A DNA stretch of 64,000 bases. Source: AP-15 sp963814805. Its GTDB lineage: Bacteria; Pseudomonadota; Alphaproteobacteria; ATCC43930; CGMCC-115725. Numbering within the stretch: the stretch's first letter is position 1; the number at the start of each line of letters is the position of its first letter. The stretch lies in the NCBI GenBank assembly GCA_963814805.1, contig CAWFER010000023.1, forward strand, positions 393,804 through 457,803, in the 5' to 3' direction. Positions 35,370 to 44,401 of this stretch are shown in pieces. The notes below the pieces were generated by a model that searched no databases, was not told the DNA's origin, and saw nothing but the letters and a program-made list of their open reading frames with translations. The position numbers and the translations under genes are program-made.

Positions 35370-36243
35370 ATGGCACTCGACCACAGCCTGGTAGGGGTAC
35401 CGAGCGAGCCGCAGCTGAGGTCCTGGGACAGCAAGGACGCCCTGCTCTACGCGGTCGGCGTCGGGGCCGGGCCTGGGCGACCCGCTGCAGGAGCTTGAGT
35501 TCACCACGGAGAACAGCGAGGGCATCGAGCAGCGGGTGCTGCCCACCTTCGCCGTGCTGGTGGCGCAGGCGCGGACCGCCCGCCGCCTCGGCGACTTCGA
35601 CCGGGCCATGCTGGTGCACGCCGAGCAGTACTTCGAACTGCACCGGCCGCTGCCCGGTGGCGGGCACGGTCCGCACCACCTCGACCGTGACCGGCATCTA
35701 CGACAAGGGCTCCGGGCGCTCTGGTGGTCACCGAGAACGTGGCCGTCGACGCCGATACCGGGGAGCCGCTGGTCACCATCGCGGGGCGGCACCTTCATCC
35801 GCGGCGAGGGCGGCTTCGGCGGCCCGCGCGGCACCGAGCCAGCCGTGGGAGCTGCCGGACCGGGCGCCCGATCACCAGGTCGTCCGGGAGACCAGGCCGG
35901 AGCAGGCCCTGATCTACCGGCTGTCCGGTGACCGCAACCCGCTGCACGTGGACCCGAAGTTCGCCGCCCGGGGCGGCTTCAGCCAGCCGATCCTGCACGG
36001 CCTGTGCACCTACGGGGTCACCGGCCGGGCCCTGCTGCACGCGCTCTGCGACGGCGACCTGGCCAGGTTCCGCTCGATGTCCGGCCGGTTCAGCCGCCCG
36101 GTGCTGCCCGGCGAGCCGCTGACCGTGTCGATCTGGCTGGACCGGCGACGGCGGCGACCGCGCTGTTCCAGACCACGCGGACGGACGGAACCGTGGTGAT
36201 CGACCGCGGGCGGATGCGGTTTCGCCCCGATCCGGCTGCCTGA
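35370..36243 (+). CDS. MaoC-like (R)-specific enoyl-CoA hydratase (hydratase 2)
   Basis: ATG at 35370 with GGAGG six bases upstream. The N-terminal hot-dog domain begins MALDHSLVGVPSEPQ; the C-terminal domain has LIYRLSGDRNPLHVDPKFAA, the hydratase 2 signature with catalytic Asp and His, followed by FSQPILHGLCTYGVTGRALL. The end is RGRMRFRPDPAA. Five or so frame breaks (35470 to 36160). It hydrates 2-enoyl-CoA in beta-oxidation, matching the neighbouring SDR and dehydrogenase genes. Full length is about 290 residues, normal for peroxisomal-type hydratase 2. Confidence 0.87.
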
Positions 36244-36334
36244 CCAGGCGCGTCGCCCCGTCGTCGGCCAGCCGGAGCAGCGGTGACGACACCGGGCACA
36301 TACCCGAATTACCGTTTACCGGAAGGAATCACTC

Positions 36335-37507
36335 ATGATCGACTTCTCGCTGTCCGAGGAGGAGCGGGCCGTCCGCGACACGATCCGGCAGTTCATCCAG
36401 CAGGAGGTCATGCCGCTTGAGGCCCAGGTGCTGCGCAACGAGCGCGGGGGCTGCCGCCGCTCGAGCCCGGCCAGCTGGCGGAGCTGCAGCGCAAGGCCAA
36501 GGCCGGCGGCTGGTGGGGCATCAACACGCCCGGAGGAGTACGGCGGGATCGCGCTCGGCCCGGTCATGTCCGCCATCGTCGCGATGGAGACCGGCCGGAC
36601 GTTCGTCCCGTTCCGGTTCGGCGGCTCGGCCGACAACATCCTCTACGCGGGCACCGAGGAGCAGAAGCAGCAGTACCTCATCCCCACCATCAACGGCGAG
36701 CGCCGCAGCTGCTTCGCGATCACCGAGCCGGGGGCGGGCTCCGACGCCCGCAACATCAGGACCCGGGCGGTCAAGGACGGCGGCGACTGGGTGATCAACG
36801 GCGAGAAGACCTTCATCACCAACGGCAACGAGGCCGACTTCGTCATGGTCTTCGCCGTCACCGACCCCGCCAAGGGCGCCGACGGCGGGGTGACCTGCTT
36901 CCTCGTCGACCGGGACATGGGCTGGAAGTCGGAGCCGATCCCGACGATGGGCGAGTGGGGGCCCGCCGCCCTGGTGTTCGAGGACGTCCGGGTCCCGGAG
37001 CAGAACATCCTCGGCGAGCTCGGGCACGGTTTCGCGCTCGCCATGCAGTGGATCGGCAACGGGCGCTACATGATCCCGGCCCGCGCGATCGGCTCCGCGG
37101 AACGGCTGCTCGGCATGGCGATCGAGCACGCCAAGAACCGGGTGTCGATGGGCCACCCGATCGCCGACTACCAGGCGATCCAGTGGCAGATCGCCGACTC
37201 GCACGTCGAGATCGAGTCGGTCAAGTGGCTGACCCTGCACGCCGCCTGGCAGCTGCAGAACGGCCTGGACAACCGGCACGCCTCCTCCATCGCCAAGCTG
37301 TCCGGGGCGGTGATGGCCAACCAGGTCGTCGACCGGGTGCTGCAGATCCACGGCGGCATGGGCTACACCAAGGAGCTGCCGATCGAGCGCTGGTACCGCG
37401 AGCTGCGGCTGCTGCGGATCTTCGAGGGCACCGACGAGATCCAGCGCCGGACGATCGCGCGGAACCTCATCAAGGGCCACGTCAAGCTCGGCCAGCTCGG
37501 CGACTGA
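36335..37507 (+). CDS. Acyl-CoA dehydrogenase
   Basis: FAD enzyme of 390 residues making the first oxidation of beta-oxidation. GGAAGGA precedes the ATG. Landmarks: MIDFSLSEEERAVRDTIRQF, CFAITEPGAGSDARNI (substrate/FAD), VINGEKTFITNGNEAD, QIHGGMGYTKELPIERWYR and RIFEGTDEIQRRTIARNL, which holds the usual catalytic Glu. The stretch from about residue 37 to 66 is read out of frame between two opposite indels; the corrected frame gives LAELQRKAKAGGWWGIN, as the family requires. This compensating pair shows the base-call errors directly. Confidence 0.93.
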   Translation: MIDFSLSEEERAVRDTIRQFIQQEVMPLEAQVLRNERGGCRRSSPASWRSCSARPRPAAGGASTRPEEYGGIALGPVMSAIVAMETGRTFVPFRFGGSADNILYAGTEEQKQQYLIPTINGERRSCFAITEPGAGSDARNIRTRAVKDGGDWVINGEKTFITNGNEADFVMVFAVTDPAKGADGGVTCFLVDRDMGWKSEPIPTMGEWGPAALVFEDVRVPEQNILGELGHGFALAMQWIGNGRYMIPARAIGSAERLLGMAIEHAKNRVSMGHPIADYQAIQWQIADSHVEIESVKWLTLHAAWQLQNGLDNRHASSIAKLSGAVMANQVVDRVLQIHGGMGYTKELPIERWYRELRLLRIFEGTDEIQRRTIARNLIKGHVKLGQLGD

Positions 37508-37558
37508 TGGCGGCCCGCGCCAACGGCCCCGCGCGATCATCGCACGCAGCGGACCGCC

Positions 37559-39704
37559 GTGGACCAGGTCCGGCAGCTGTTCAACCCCCGGTCGATCGCC
37601 CTGATCGGCGCCACCGACAAGTCCCGCTGGTCCTGGAGCATCTTCGGCAACCTCGCAGCTGCACGGCTTCGCCGGGCCGGTGTACCTGGTGAACCCGCGC
37701 GGCATCCCGGTGCACGGGCAGCACGAGCTACGCCAGCGTCGCCGACCTGCCCGGAGCCGGTCGACCTCGCCTTCGTGATGGTGCCGACCTCGGCCGTGCT
37801 CGGCGTGCTGGCCGAGGTGGCCGACGCCGGCATCCCGTCCGTGGTCCTGCTGACCTCGGGCTTCGCCGAGGTGGGGGAGGACGGCGCGGAGCTCGAGCGG
37901 CAGGTGGTCGACCTCGCCCGGCGCCGGGGACTCACCATCCTCGGGCCCAACGGCAACGGGTTCATCAACGCCGCGGCCGGCATCACCCCCTACGGCCTGC
38001 CGATCGACCATCCGCTGCTGCGCGGCCCGGTCGGCGTCGTGCTGCAGAGCGGGGCGCTCGCCAGCTCGGTGCTGACCTTCGCGCAGTCCCGCAACGTCGG
38101 CGTCAGCCTGCTGGTGTCGATGGGCAACGAGTCGATGGTGTCGATGACCGACGTCATGCGCTACCTCATCGACGACGACGCCACCCGCGTCATCGCGCTG
38201 TTCATCGAGTCGGTCCGCCGCCCGGACGAGTTCCTCGCGCTCGCCCGCGAGGCCCTCGCCAAGGGCAAGCCGGTCGTCGCGATCAAGGTCGGCCGCAGCC
38301 AGACCGGCGCCCGGGTCGCGCGCGCCCACACCGGCTCGCTGGTCGGCGACGACGCCGTCGTCGACGCGGTGTTCCGGCCAGCACGGCGTCATCCGGGTCG
38401 ACTGCCTGGAGGACCTCATCATCACGGCCGGGCTGCTGGCCGCGACCGGGCCGCTGCCCGGCAACCGCTTCGGCTTCGTCACCGCGTCCGGCGGCGCCAG
38501 CGAGATCATCGCCGACCGGGCCGAGGACGAGGGCATCGAGATCCCCGAGTTCGCGCCGGAGACGGTGGAGCGGCTGCGGCAGGTGGTCCCGCCGTTCGCC
38601 GCCACCCAGAACCCGGTGGACGTCACCGGGTACATCCTCGTCAACAGGGACCTGCTGCGCAACGCGCTCGCGGCCGTGCACGACGACCCCAGCCTGGACG
38701 CGCTCGTGCTCGTCTCCGACCTGCCGCGGAGCCGCGCCGCCCGACCCGACGCTGGTCATCGAGACGTACCGGCAGACCAGCGAGCTGCTGCGGCGCAGCG
38801 CCAAGCCGATCGTCGTGATGGGCGTCACGCTGACCGACATCACCCCGTTCGGCCGGGACGTCGCGAGCCAGACCGGCTATCCCTGGCGTCCTCGGCGGCA
38901 TCCACCACGGCCTGACCGCCCTCGGCCGCGCCGTCCGCTGGTCGCAGCTGCACCGGGCCGCGCGGCCGTCCGACCGCTGCCGCGCCTGCCCGCGCCCGCT
39001 GCCGCGGACGCTCGCCGGACTGACGGTGCCGGACCAGCCCGGACGCCTCGTGGTCGGAGTACCGGGCGGTCCGGCCTTCCTGGCCGAGCACGGGATCCCG
39101 GTCGTGCCCAGTGTCCTGGTCACCGACCCGGAGCGCGGCCGCGGACGCCGCCGGACGCGCTCGGCTACCCGGTCGTGGTCAAGCTCGCCGCCGACGGGAT
39201 CGAGCACAAGAGCGACATCGGCGGGGTCAAGATCGGGCTGCGCGATGCGGCCGAGGTCATGCGCCGCCTACGCCGACGTCGTCAGCGCCGGGCGGGAGGC
39301 CGGCGCCGACGTCCGCGGCGCGCTCGTCCAGCCGCAGCGCGCCGGGCGGGATCGAACTGCTCGTCGGCATCGTCACCGACCCGGCCTGGGGACAGGTCCT
39401 CGCCGTCGGCCTCGGCGGCGTCTGGGTGGAGATCCTGCGCGACACCGCCGTCTGAGGTGCTGCCCGTCGACCGCGACGCAGATCCGCCAGGCGCTGCGCA
39501 GCCTGCGCGGCGCGCGGCTGTTCGACGGCCCGCGCGGCACCGAGAAGGCCGACCTGGACGCGGTCGCCGACGCGATCGCGGCGGCCGCCGCGCTGGCCGG
39601 GCGGCTCGGCGACCGGCTCGAGGCGCTGGAGATCAATCCCGCTGCTGGTCCGCGGATCGCAGGTCGAAGCCCTCGACGCGCTGATCACCTGGCGACAGCC
39701 TTGA
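37559..39704 (+). CDS. NDP-forming acyl-CoA synthetase (CoA-binding plus ATP-grasp), frameshifted
   Basis: GTG at 37559 opens VDQVRQLFNPRSIALIGATD, the CoA-binding Rossmann start of acetyl-CoA synthetase (ADP-forming)-like proteins. Next come PSVVLLTSGFAEVGE, LTILGPNGNGFIN, VVLQSGALASSVL (active-site region), and GFVTASGGASEIIADRAEDE in the second domain. A C-terminal ATP-grasp-type domain is read as VVVKLAADGIEHKSDIGGVK and ends DALITWRQP. At least six frame breaks; total about 700 residues is normal. It would activate or release carboxylic acids as CoA esters at the end of this unit. Confidence 0.85.
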
Positions 39705-39841
39705 TCCTGCCCCGGCCAGGCATGCGCGCCGGTGCGGCAGCCGGTTCCTGGCGGCCCGCCGCCGTTGGCAGCGGGCCGGTCAGGCCCTGGCGGGCCGGCC
39801 TGCCGCGGCCGCGAGAGCCATGATCAAACCGTATACACTCT

Positions 39842-39856
39842 TAGAATCCAGTTCTG
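39842..39856. promoter_or_regulatory. TAGAA-N5-TTCTG operator upstream of TetR gene
   Basis: TAGAATCCAGTTCTG, one base different from the site at 32546-32560. It lies 53 bases before the GTG at 39910, which argues that translation starts there and not at the ATG at 39820, since the operator would then be inside the gene. Confidence 0.62.
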
Positions 39857-39909
39857 AAACGGCTGAAACCGTCCGGCCTGGGCGGCCTGTGGGGGCGGAG
39901 GGGATACCC

Positions 39910-40603
39910 GTGGAACCAGCACTCGGCAGCCGCGCGAGCAAGGCGGCCGGCTCCTGGCAGTGGGCGCGCACCGCGGGGACACAGCGCGCGCTGCTCGACG
40001 CGGCCCGCGAGGTGTTCGTCGAGCAGGGCTTCGCCGACGCGAGCATCGCCGAGGTGGTCCGGCGGGCCGGGTCGAGCGTGGGCAGCCTGTACCACCACTT
40101 CGGCGGCAAGAGCGAGCTGTTCATCGCGCTGTGGCAGGAGCACCAGGCGGCGCACGAGGAAGCGGCGAGCACCGCCGTCGCGAAGGCGAAGCGGGCAGGC
40201 GTGACCGACCCGTTCGAGCTGTTCTCGGCTGGCGCGCGGGCCTTCCTCGAGGGCAGCTGGCAGCGCCGGGACCTGGCGATGCTGTTCCTCAACGGCGACA
40301 GCCCGCCCGGCTTCGAGGTGATGAAGCGGCGGCGGGGGCACGAGTGGATCGTGCAGAACGACACCCTGCTGGAACTGTCGGAGAACTCGTTCGACCGGCT
40401 GTACGCGACGCATCCTGACCTCGCTGATCGGCGAGGGCGCCAGGGAGGTCGCCGCCGCCGGCAACCGGCGGCAGGCGAACAAGGTCATCGACGCCGTGAT
40501 CGAGTACGTGCGAAGGCTCATGGCCGACGGCCCGTGGAAGCCCCCGGTTGCCGTAGCTTCCGCAGCGCGCCGGCCGGTGAATTCGGTCAGCCCTGGCAAC
40601 TGA
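39910..40603 (+). CDS. TetR-family transcriptional regulator
   Basis: GTG at 39910 with GGAGGGG upstream. The helix-turn-helix is ALLDAAREVFVEQGFADASI, then AEVVRRAGSSVGSLYHHFGG. The C-terminal domain is helical (WQRRDLAMLFLNGDSPPGFE). A frame break near 40420 precedes VIDAVIEYVRRLMADGPWKP. The operator at 39842 and its relatives at 32.5 and 35.2 kb make this the best candidate for the regulator of the CoA-ester genes from 30 to 40 kb. TetR proteins of this kind often bind acyl-CoA. Confidence 0.88.
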
Positions 40604-40666
40604 GCGTTTTGCGCCTTGTCCGTGACTTTCGGCCCTAGAGCCTCGCTGCGCACCCGGTGCAACGTT

Positions 40667-40694
40667 GCTTACGCAGCTCCCGAGCTGCGTAAGC
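40667..40694. terminator. Perfect 12-bp stem hairpin
   Basis: GCTTACGCAGCT, loop CCCG, AGCTGCGTAAGC: a perfect 12-base stem with a four-base loop, 63 bases after the TetR stop and 31 bases before the binding-protein gene. No T-tract follows, as is common in high-G+C actinobacteria. It could be a terminator or an operator. Confidence 0.6.
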
Positions 40695-40724
40695 ACTTGC
40701 CTGAACAGTGAGCGAGGTACACCG

Positions 40725-41976
40725 TTGTATTCCGTATCAGCAAAAAGAGCAGGCCTGACGGCCACCGCGGTCGCCGCCGCGGTGCTCGCCGCGGCCGGCT
40801 GGCAGTAGTTCCAGTAGTTCCAGCAGCAGCTCGGCGCCGGCGGCGTCGAGCTCGGCGCCGGCGGCGTCGGCGAGCGCGAGTGCGAGTGCGCCGTCGATCT
40901 CGATCGGCAGCCTGAACAACTCCTTCTCGGCTATGTCGCAGCTGACGTCGCTGGCCAGTGCGGGGAAGGGGTCGGTGGCGGTGATCCTGCCCGACACGGT
41001 GTCCTCGACCCGGTACGTGGAGTTCGACGCGCCGTACCTGAAGCAGGCGTTCACGGCGGCGGGGCTGGCGTCGTCGGACTTCGTGATCCAGAACGCGCTG
41101 GGGTCGGACGCGACCCAGCTGTCGGACGCGCAGTCCGACATCACCAAGGGCGCCAGCGTGCTGGTGGTCGACCCGCTCGACTCCGGGGTCGGGGCGCGGA
41201 TCGAGGCGTACGCCAAGCAGCACGGGGTCGCGGTCATCGACTACGACCGGCTGACCCTGGGCGGGACCCGCTCGTACTACGTGTCGTTCAACAACGTGAA
41301 GGTCGGGCAGGTCATGGGGCAGGGCCTGGTGGCCTGCGTCGCGGCGTGGGGGGTCAAGAGCCCGGACGTGATCGTGATGAAGGGCGCCCCGACCGACAAC
41401 AACGCGACGCTGTTCGCCCAGGGGTACGACGGGGTGCTCGCCCCGTACTTCTCCTCGGGCAAGTGGACCGACGTGTCGAACCCGGCCGGGACCTGGGACC
41501 CGCCGACCGCGCTGTCGGAGTTCCAGCAGCAGTACACCGCGCACAAGAACATCAACGCGGCGCTGATCCCCAATGACGAGAACGGCGCCCCGATCATCCA
41601 CTACCTGCAGGGCCAGGGCGTCAAGGCGAAGACCTTCCCGACCACCGGGCAGGACGCGACCCTGACCGGCCTGCAGAACATCCTGACCGGCTACCAGTGC
41701 GGCACCGTCTACAAGCCGATCTACCTCGAGGCCCAGGCCGCCGCCGCGCTCGCCCTGTACGTCCGGGCCGGCCAGACCCCGCCGTCCTCCCTCGTCAACG
41801 GCCAGACCGCCGACACCCAGGCCAAGGTCTCGGTCCCCTCGGTCCTGCTCAGCCCCGAGTGGGTCACCACCGCCAACATGAACTCCACCGTCATCGCGGA
41901 CAAGTTCGTGCCCGCCGCCCAGCTCTGCGCCGGCTCCTACGCAGCCGCCTGCAAGACCGCCGGCATCACCGGATAA
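40725..41976 (+). CDS. Sugar-type ABC transporter substrate-binding lipoprotein
   Basis: A TTG at 40725 starts YSVSAKRAGLTATAVAAAVL and LAAAG, a lipoprotein signal; one base is missing at the lipobox Cys, which shifts the frame near 40800. A Ser/Ala-rich linker follows, then the periplasmic-binding fold: VAVILPDTVSSTRYVEFDAP, VLVVDPLDSGVGARIEAYAK, VAVIDYDRLTLGGTRSYYV, VIVMKGAPTDNNATLFAQGY and AALIPNDENGAPIIHYL. This is the xylose/ribose-like family. No permease or ATPase gene is near, so it is an orphan binding protein. Confidence 0.87.
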
Positions 41977-42028
41977 CTGCGAAAGGTCCATGGAAAAGGC
42001 CGGGCCGCCACCGAGTGACCCGGTAACT

Positions 42029-42071
42029 GCCGAGGAGCCCGGCCCCGCTACCGCGGGCCGGGCTCCTCGGC
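42029..42071. terminator. Strong hairpin terminator
   Basis: A perfect 17-base stem (GCCGAGGAGCCCGGCCC with its complement) and a nine-base loop, 53 bases after the binding-protein stop. Very G+C-rich with no T-tract, typical of actinobacterial terminators. Confidence 0.75.
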
Positions 42072-42167
42072 TGACGGCCGCGAAGGCTGACGCCCGGGAC
42101 TTATGCCTCTGGAATCACACCGAGCTGCGCGCAAGGCTGTAACTACAGCCGGAAGGAGGCTGCGGAT

Positions 42168-42548
42168 ATGTTCAACCGGCACGAAGTACACTGCGCTCCA
42201 GCGCCCGACCAGCTCTCGTTCATCGATCCTTCGGTTCCCTCAAGAGCATGCTGCTGCCCAGCCAGGCCCGCGGTGAAGGTCACCATGCCGCCGGCGGCGG
42301 GTCGGCCGCGCCCGGTCGACCTGTGGCTGTGCGGGCACCATTACCGGGCGTCGTCCGCCGCGCTGCTACTGGCTGGCGCCCTGGTTGAAGATATCGACGT
42401 GCCGCGTGGCGAGCCGTGCGCCAGCCGCGTCCCCGCCATGCAGCAGACCAGGAATTTATCCGCGGAACCCTCACCCGAGGCCGCCCGGCTGCACACGCTC
42501 AGCTGCCAGCGGTGGCCGCGGCCAGGTTCCGGCGGGGTCAGGAGCTGA
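42168..42548 (+). CDS. Small Cys/His-rich protein (DUF7455-like)
   Basis: ATG at 42168 with a strong GGAAGGAGG ribosome site. The N-terminal half has CCCPARPAVKVTMPP and VDLWLCGHHYRASSAALLLA, recalling short actinobacterial zinc-ribbon-like proteins that pair CxxC-like and CxHH motifs. Here the first Cys pair is partly altered. The C-terminal 45 residues are low-complexity and may be read out of frame. It overlaps the convergent membrane-protein gene by 11 bases. Function unknown. Confidence 0.5.
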   Translation: MFNRHEVHCAPAPDQLSFIDPSVPSRACCCPARPAVKVTMPPAAGRPRPVDLWLCGHHYRASSAALLLAGALVEDIDVPRGEPCASRVPAMQQTRNLSAEPSPEAARLHTLSCQRWPRPGSGGVRS

Positions 42549-42993
42549 CCGGGGGGTGCGCCGGCCGCGCGGTGTCCGCTTCGTCGGGCGTGCCCTCTTC
42601 GGCGACGCCGTAGCTGCCCAGGCCGAACAGGTAGCCGTAGCCGGTGATGAGGAGGGTGACCAGGAACGGCCACCACCAGTCCGCCCTGACGGCGACCGCG
42701 GCGGTCAGGCCGGCGAACGAGGTGACCGCGGCGAGGTTGCAGGCCAGGGCGCGTGACCGCATGCTGATCAGCTGCTGCCGCTCGTCGGTCCGGGAGCCGG
42801 CCCGCGCGCCCTCGTCGGTGTCTTTCCCGCCCAGGTAGTAAAGGCGGCCCGTGCCCGCGGCGGTGAGGATCACGGCGTTGACCGAGACCCACCACAGGGG
42901 GCCGCCGCGCACCAGCCAGGCGGCCGCGAACAGCAGTCCTGCCAGCGCGTAAACCCCAGGCTTGCGCAGCCGCGGGGGGATGAACGTCATCAT
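42538..42993 (-). CDS. Small integral membrane protein paired with XRE regulator
   Basis: An intact 151-residue protein with about four hydrophobic helices (VYALAGLLFAAAWLVRGGPL, VNAVILTAAGTGRLYYL, LACNLAAVTSFAGLTAAVAV, PFLVTLLITGYGYLFGLG) and an acidic, cytoplasmic-looking tail. Its start overlaps the stop of the XRE gene in ATGA, so the two are translationally coupled. Pairs of a short YozG-type XRE protein and a small membrane protein are widespread in Gram-positive bacteria, but their function is not known to me. Confidence 0.75.
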   Translation of the reverse strand: MMTFIPPRLRKPGVYALAGLLFAAAWLVRGGPLWWVSVNAVILTAAGTGRLYYLGGKDTDEGARAGSRTDERQQLISMRSRALACNLAAVTSFAGLTAAVAVRADWWWPFLVTLLITGYGYLFGLGSYGVAEEGTPDEADTARPAHPPVSS

Positions 42994-43199
42994 GTGCCCG
43001 CCTCCTCATCATCGGGGTCGAACATCTTGTCGACCGTCTGGCCGAAGAACCGCGCGATCGTGAACGCCAGCGGCAGCGACGGCAGGTACCGGCCGCTCTC
43101 GATGGAGATCACCGTCTGGCGCGACACGCCCAGCGCCGCCGCCAGCTCGGCCTGGGACAGGCCGAGCTGGCGGCGCTGCTCCCTGATCCGGTTCCGCAT
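42990..43199 (-). CDS. Short XRE-family transcriptional regulator
   Basis: An intact 69-residue single-domain repressor: RNRIREQRRQLGLSQAELAA, then ALGVSRQTVISIESGRYLPS is the helix-turn-helix, and FFGQTVDKMFDPDDEE closes the domain. It is co-translated with the membrane-protein gene. Two direct repeats just upstream (43203-43218 and 43231-43246) are the probable autoregulatory site. Confidence 0.92.
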   Translation of the reverse strand: MRNRIREQRRQLGLSQAELAAALGVSRQTVISIESGRYLPSLPLAFTIARFFGQTVDKMFDPDDEEAGT

Positions 43200-43202
43200 G
43201 AT

Positions 43203-43246
43203 GTCAAGCTACCTTTACCTGCCTGGCTGTGTCAAGCAACCTTTAC
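43203..43246. promoter_or_regulatory. Paired direct repeats upstream of XRE gene
   Basis: GTCAAGCTACCTTTAC and GTCAAGCAACCTTTAC are spaced 28 bases apart (start to start) and differ at one base. Read on the coding strand each ends in CTTGAC, a -35-like element. Likely XRE binding sites. Confidence 0.55.
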
Positions 43247-43379
43247 AGAGACGGCGGCCGGCGCGCTTCCGCGCCCGAAACGGCCAGTATGGTTACTGGT
43301 TCTGCCGCCTAACCACGCAGCCATCCCCGTGGTGCGCCGCAGGGCCGCCGCCGCCTCGCCTCGCCTCGCGGAGGACTGG

Positions 43380-44334
43380 TCAGCCGACTCCCCCCTCCAG
43401 GAGGCGGCCGGCATAGGTCAGGGCGAAGTCGCGGAACGTTGCCGCCGGGGCGGTCAGCGGCCGGTCGGCGGGCCAGGCGATCCCGACCGTCCGGACCGCC
43501 CTCGGGGCGGTGATGCGGACCGGGACGACCGACGGGTCCGCCAGCGACGACGCCGTGGCCGGGAGCAGGGACACGCCGAGGCCAGCGCCGACCAGGCCGC
43601 GGGCCGTGTCGGCCTCCTCGCCCTCGAACGCGATCCTCGGCTCGAAGCCCGCCTCGCGGCACATGGCGTCGGTGATCGCCCGCAGGCCGTAGCCGTGTTC
43701 CATGACGATGAAGTCCTCGCGCCGCGGCCTCCGCCAGCGGCATGCCGCCCCGCCTGGCCGTGAGCCGGTGCCCGGCCGGGACGAACAGGTCGATCCGCTG
43801 CTCAGCCAGTCCGTGGGCCAGCACGTCCGGGCCCGACGGCAGCGGGGCCGTCAGGCAGAGGTCAATCTCGCCGTCCCGCAGCCGCGCGAGCAGCCCGCTG
43901 CCTGCCGTCCTGCACGAGCGCGAAGCGGACCGCCGGATACGACGTGCGGAAGTCCCGCAGCAGCCGGGGCACGATCTCCCCGCCGAGGGTGTGCAGGAAG
44001 CCGAGCGCGACCCGGCCGCGCGCGGGGTCCGCCTCGCTCGTCAGGTGCTCAAGGGACGGCGGTCAGAGCCAGCGAGCACGCGTTCGGAGGACTCCAGGAG
44101 GTACCGGCCGTGGCGGGTCAGCTTGACCGAGCGGCCGGGACGGGTGAAGAGCGGCACGCCGAGCTCGGCTTCCAGCCGGGCGATCGACCGGGAGAGGGTC
44201 GGCTGCGGGATGCCGAGCAGCTCGGCGGCGCGGGTCATGTGCTCTTCGCGGGCCGCGGCGACGAACTGGCGGAGCAGCGGTACCAGGGCGTCGAGCGCGG
44301 CGTCAACGCTGCCGTCGGGAGCAGGCTCATGCAT
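43380..44334 (-). CDS. LysR-family transcriptional regulator, frameshifted
   Basis: The ATG at 44332-44334 opens a short acidic leader and then the LysR helix-turn-helix LRQFVAAAREEHMTRAAELL, then GIPQPTLSRSIARLEAELG. The effector domain is read in several frames: VALGFLHTLGGEIVPRLLRD, FIVMEHGYGLRAITDAMCRE, DTARGLVGAGLGVSLLPATA. It ends ALTYAGRLLEGGVG. Frame breaks near 44045, 43910 and 43730. It is divergent from an MFS exporter, a common arrangement in which LysR controls the transporter. Confidence 0.87.
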
Positions 44335-44401
44335 ATTTGAATTGTTACATCAGCAATCATGCATTGGACGTATCAATGGTCGCCCGGCCTAGCGTCGGGT
44401 G

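Noticed and set aside
36521..38662. A 713-codon open frame on the minus strand
   Set aside because: It is antisense to acyl-CoA dehydrogenase and acyl-CoA synthetase genes with clear motifs; its His/Asp/Arg-rich composition is typical of a shadow frame in high-G+C DNA.
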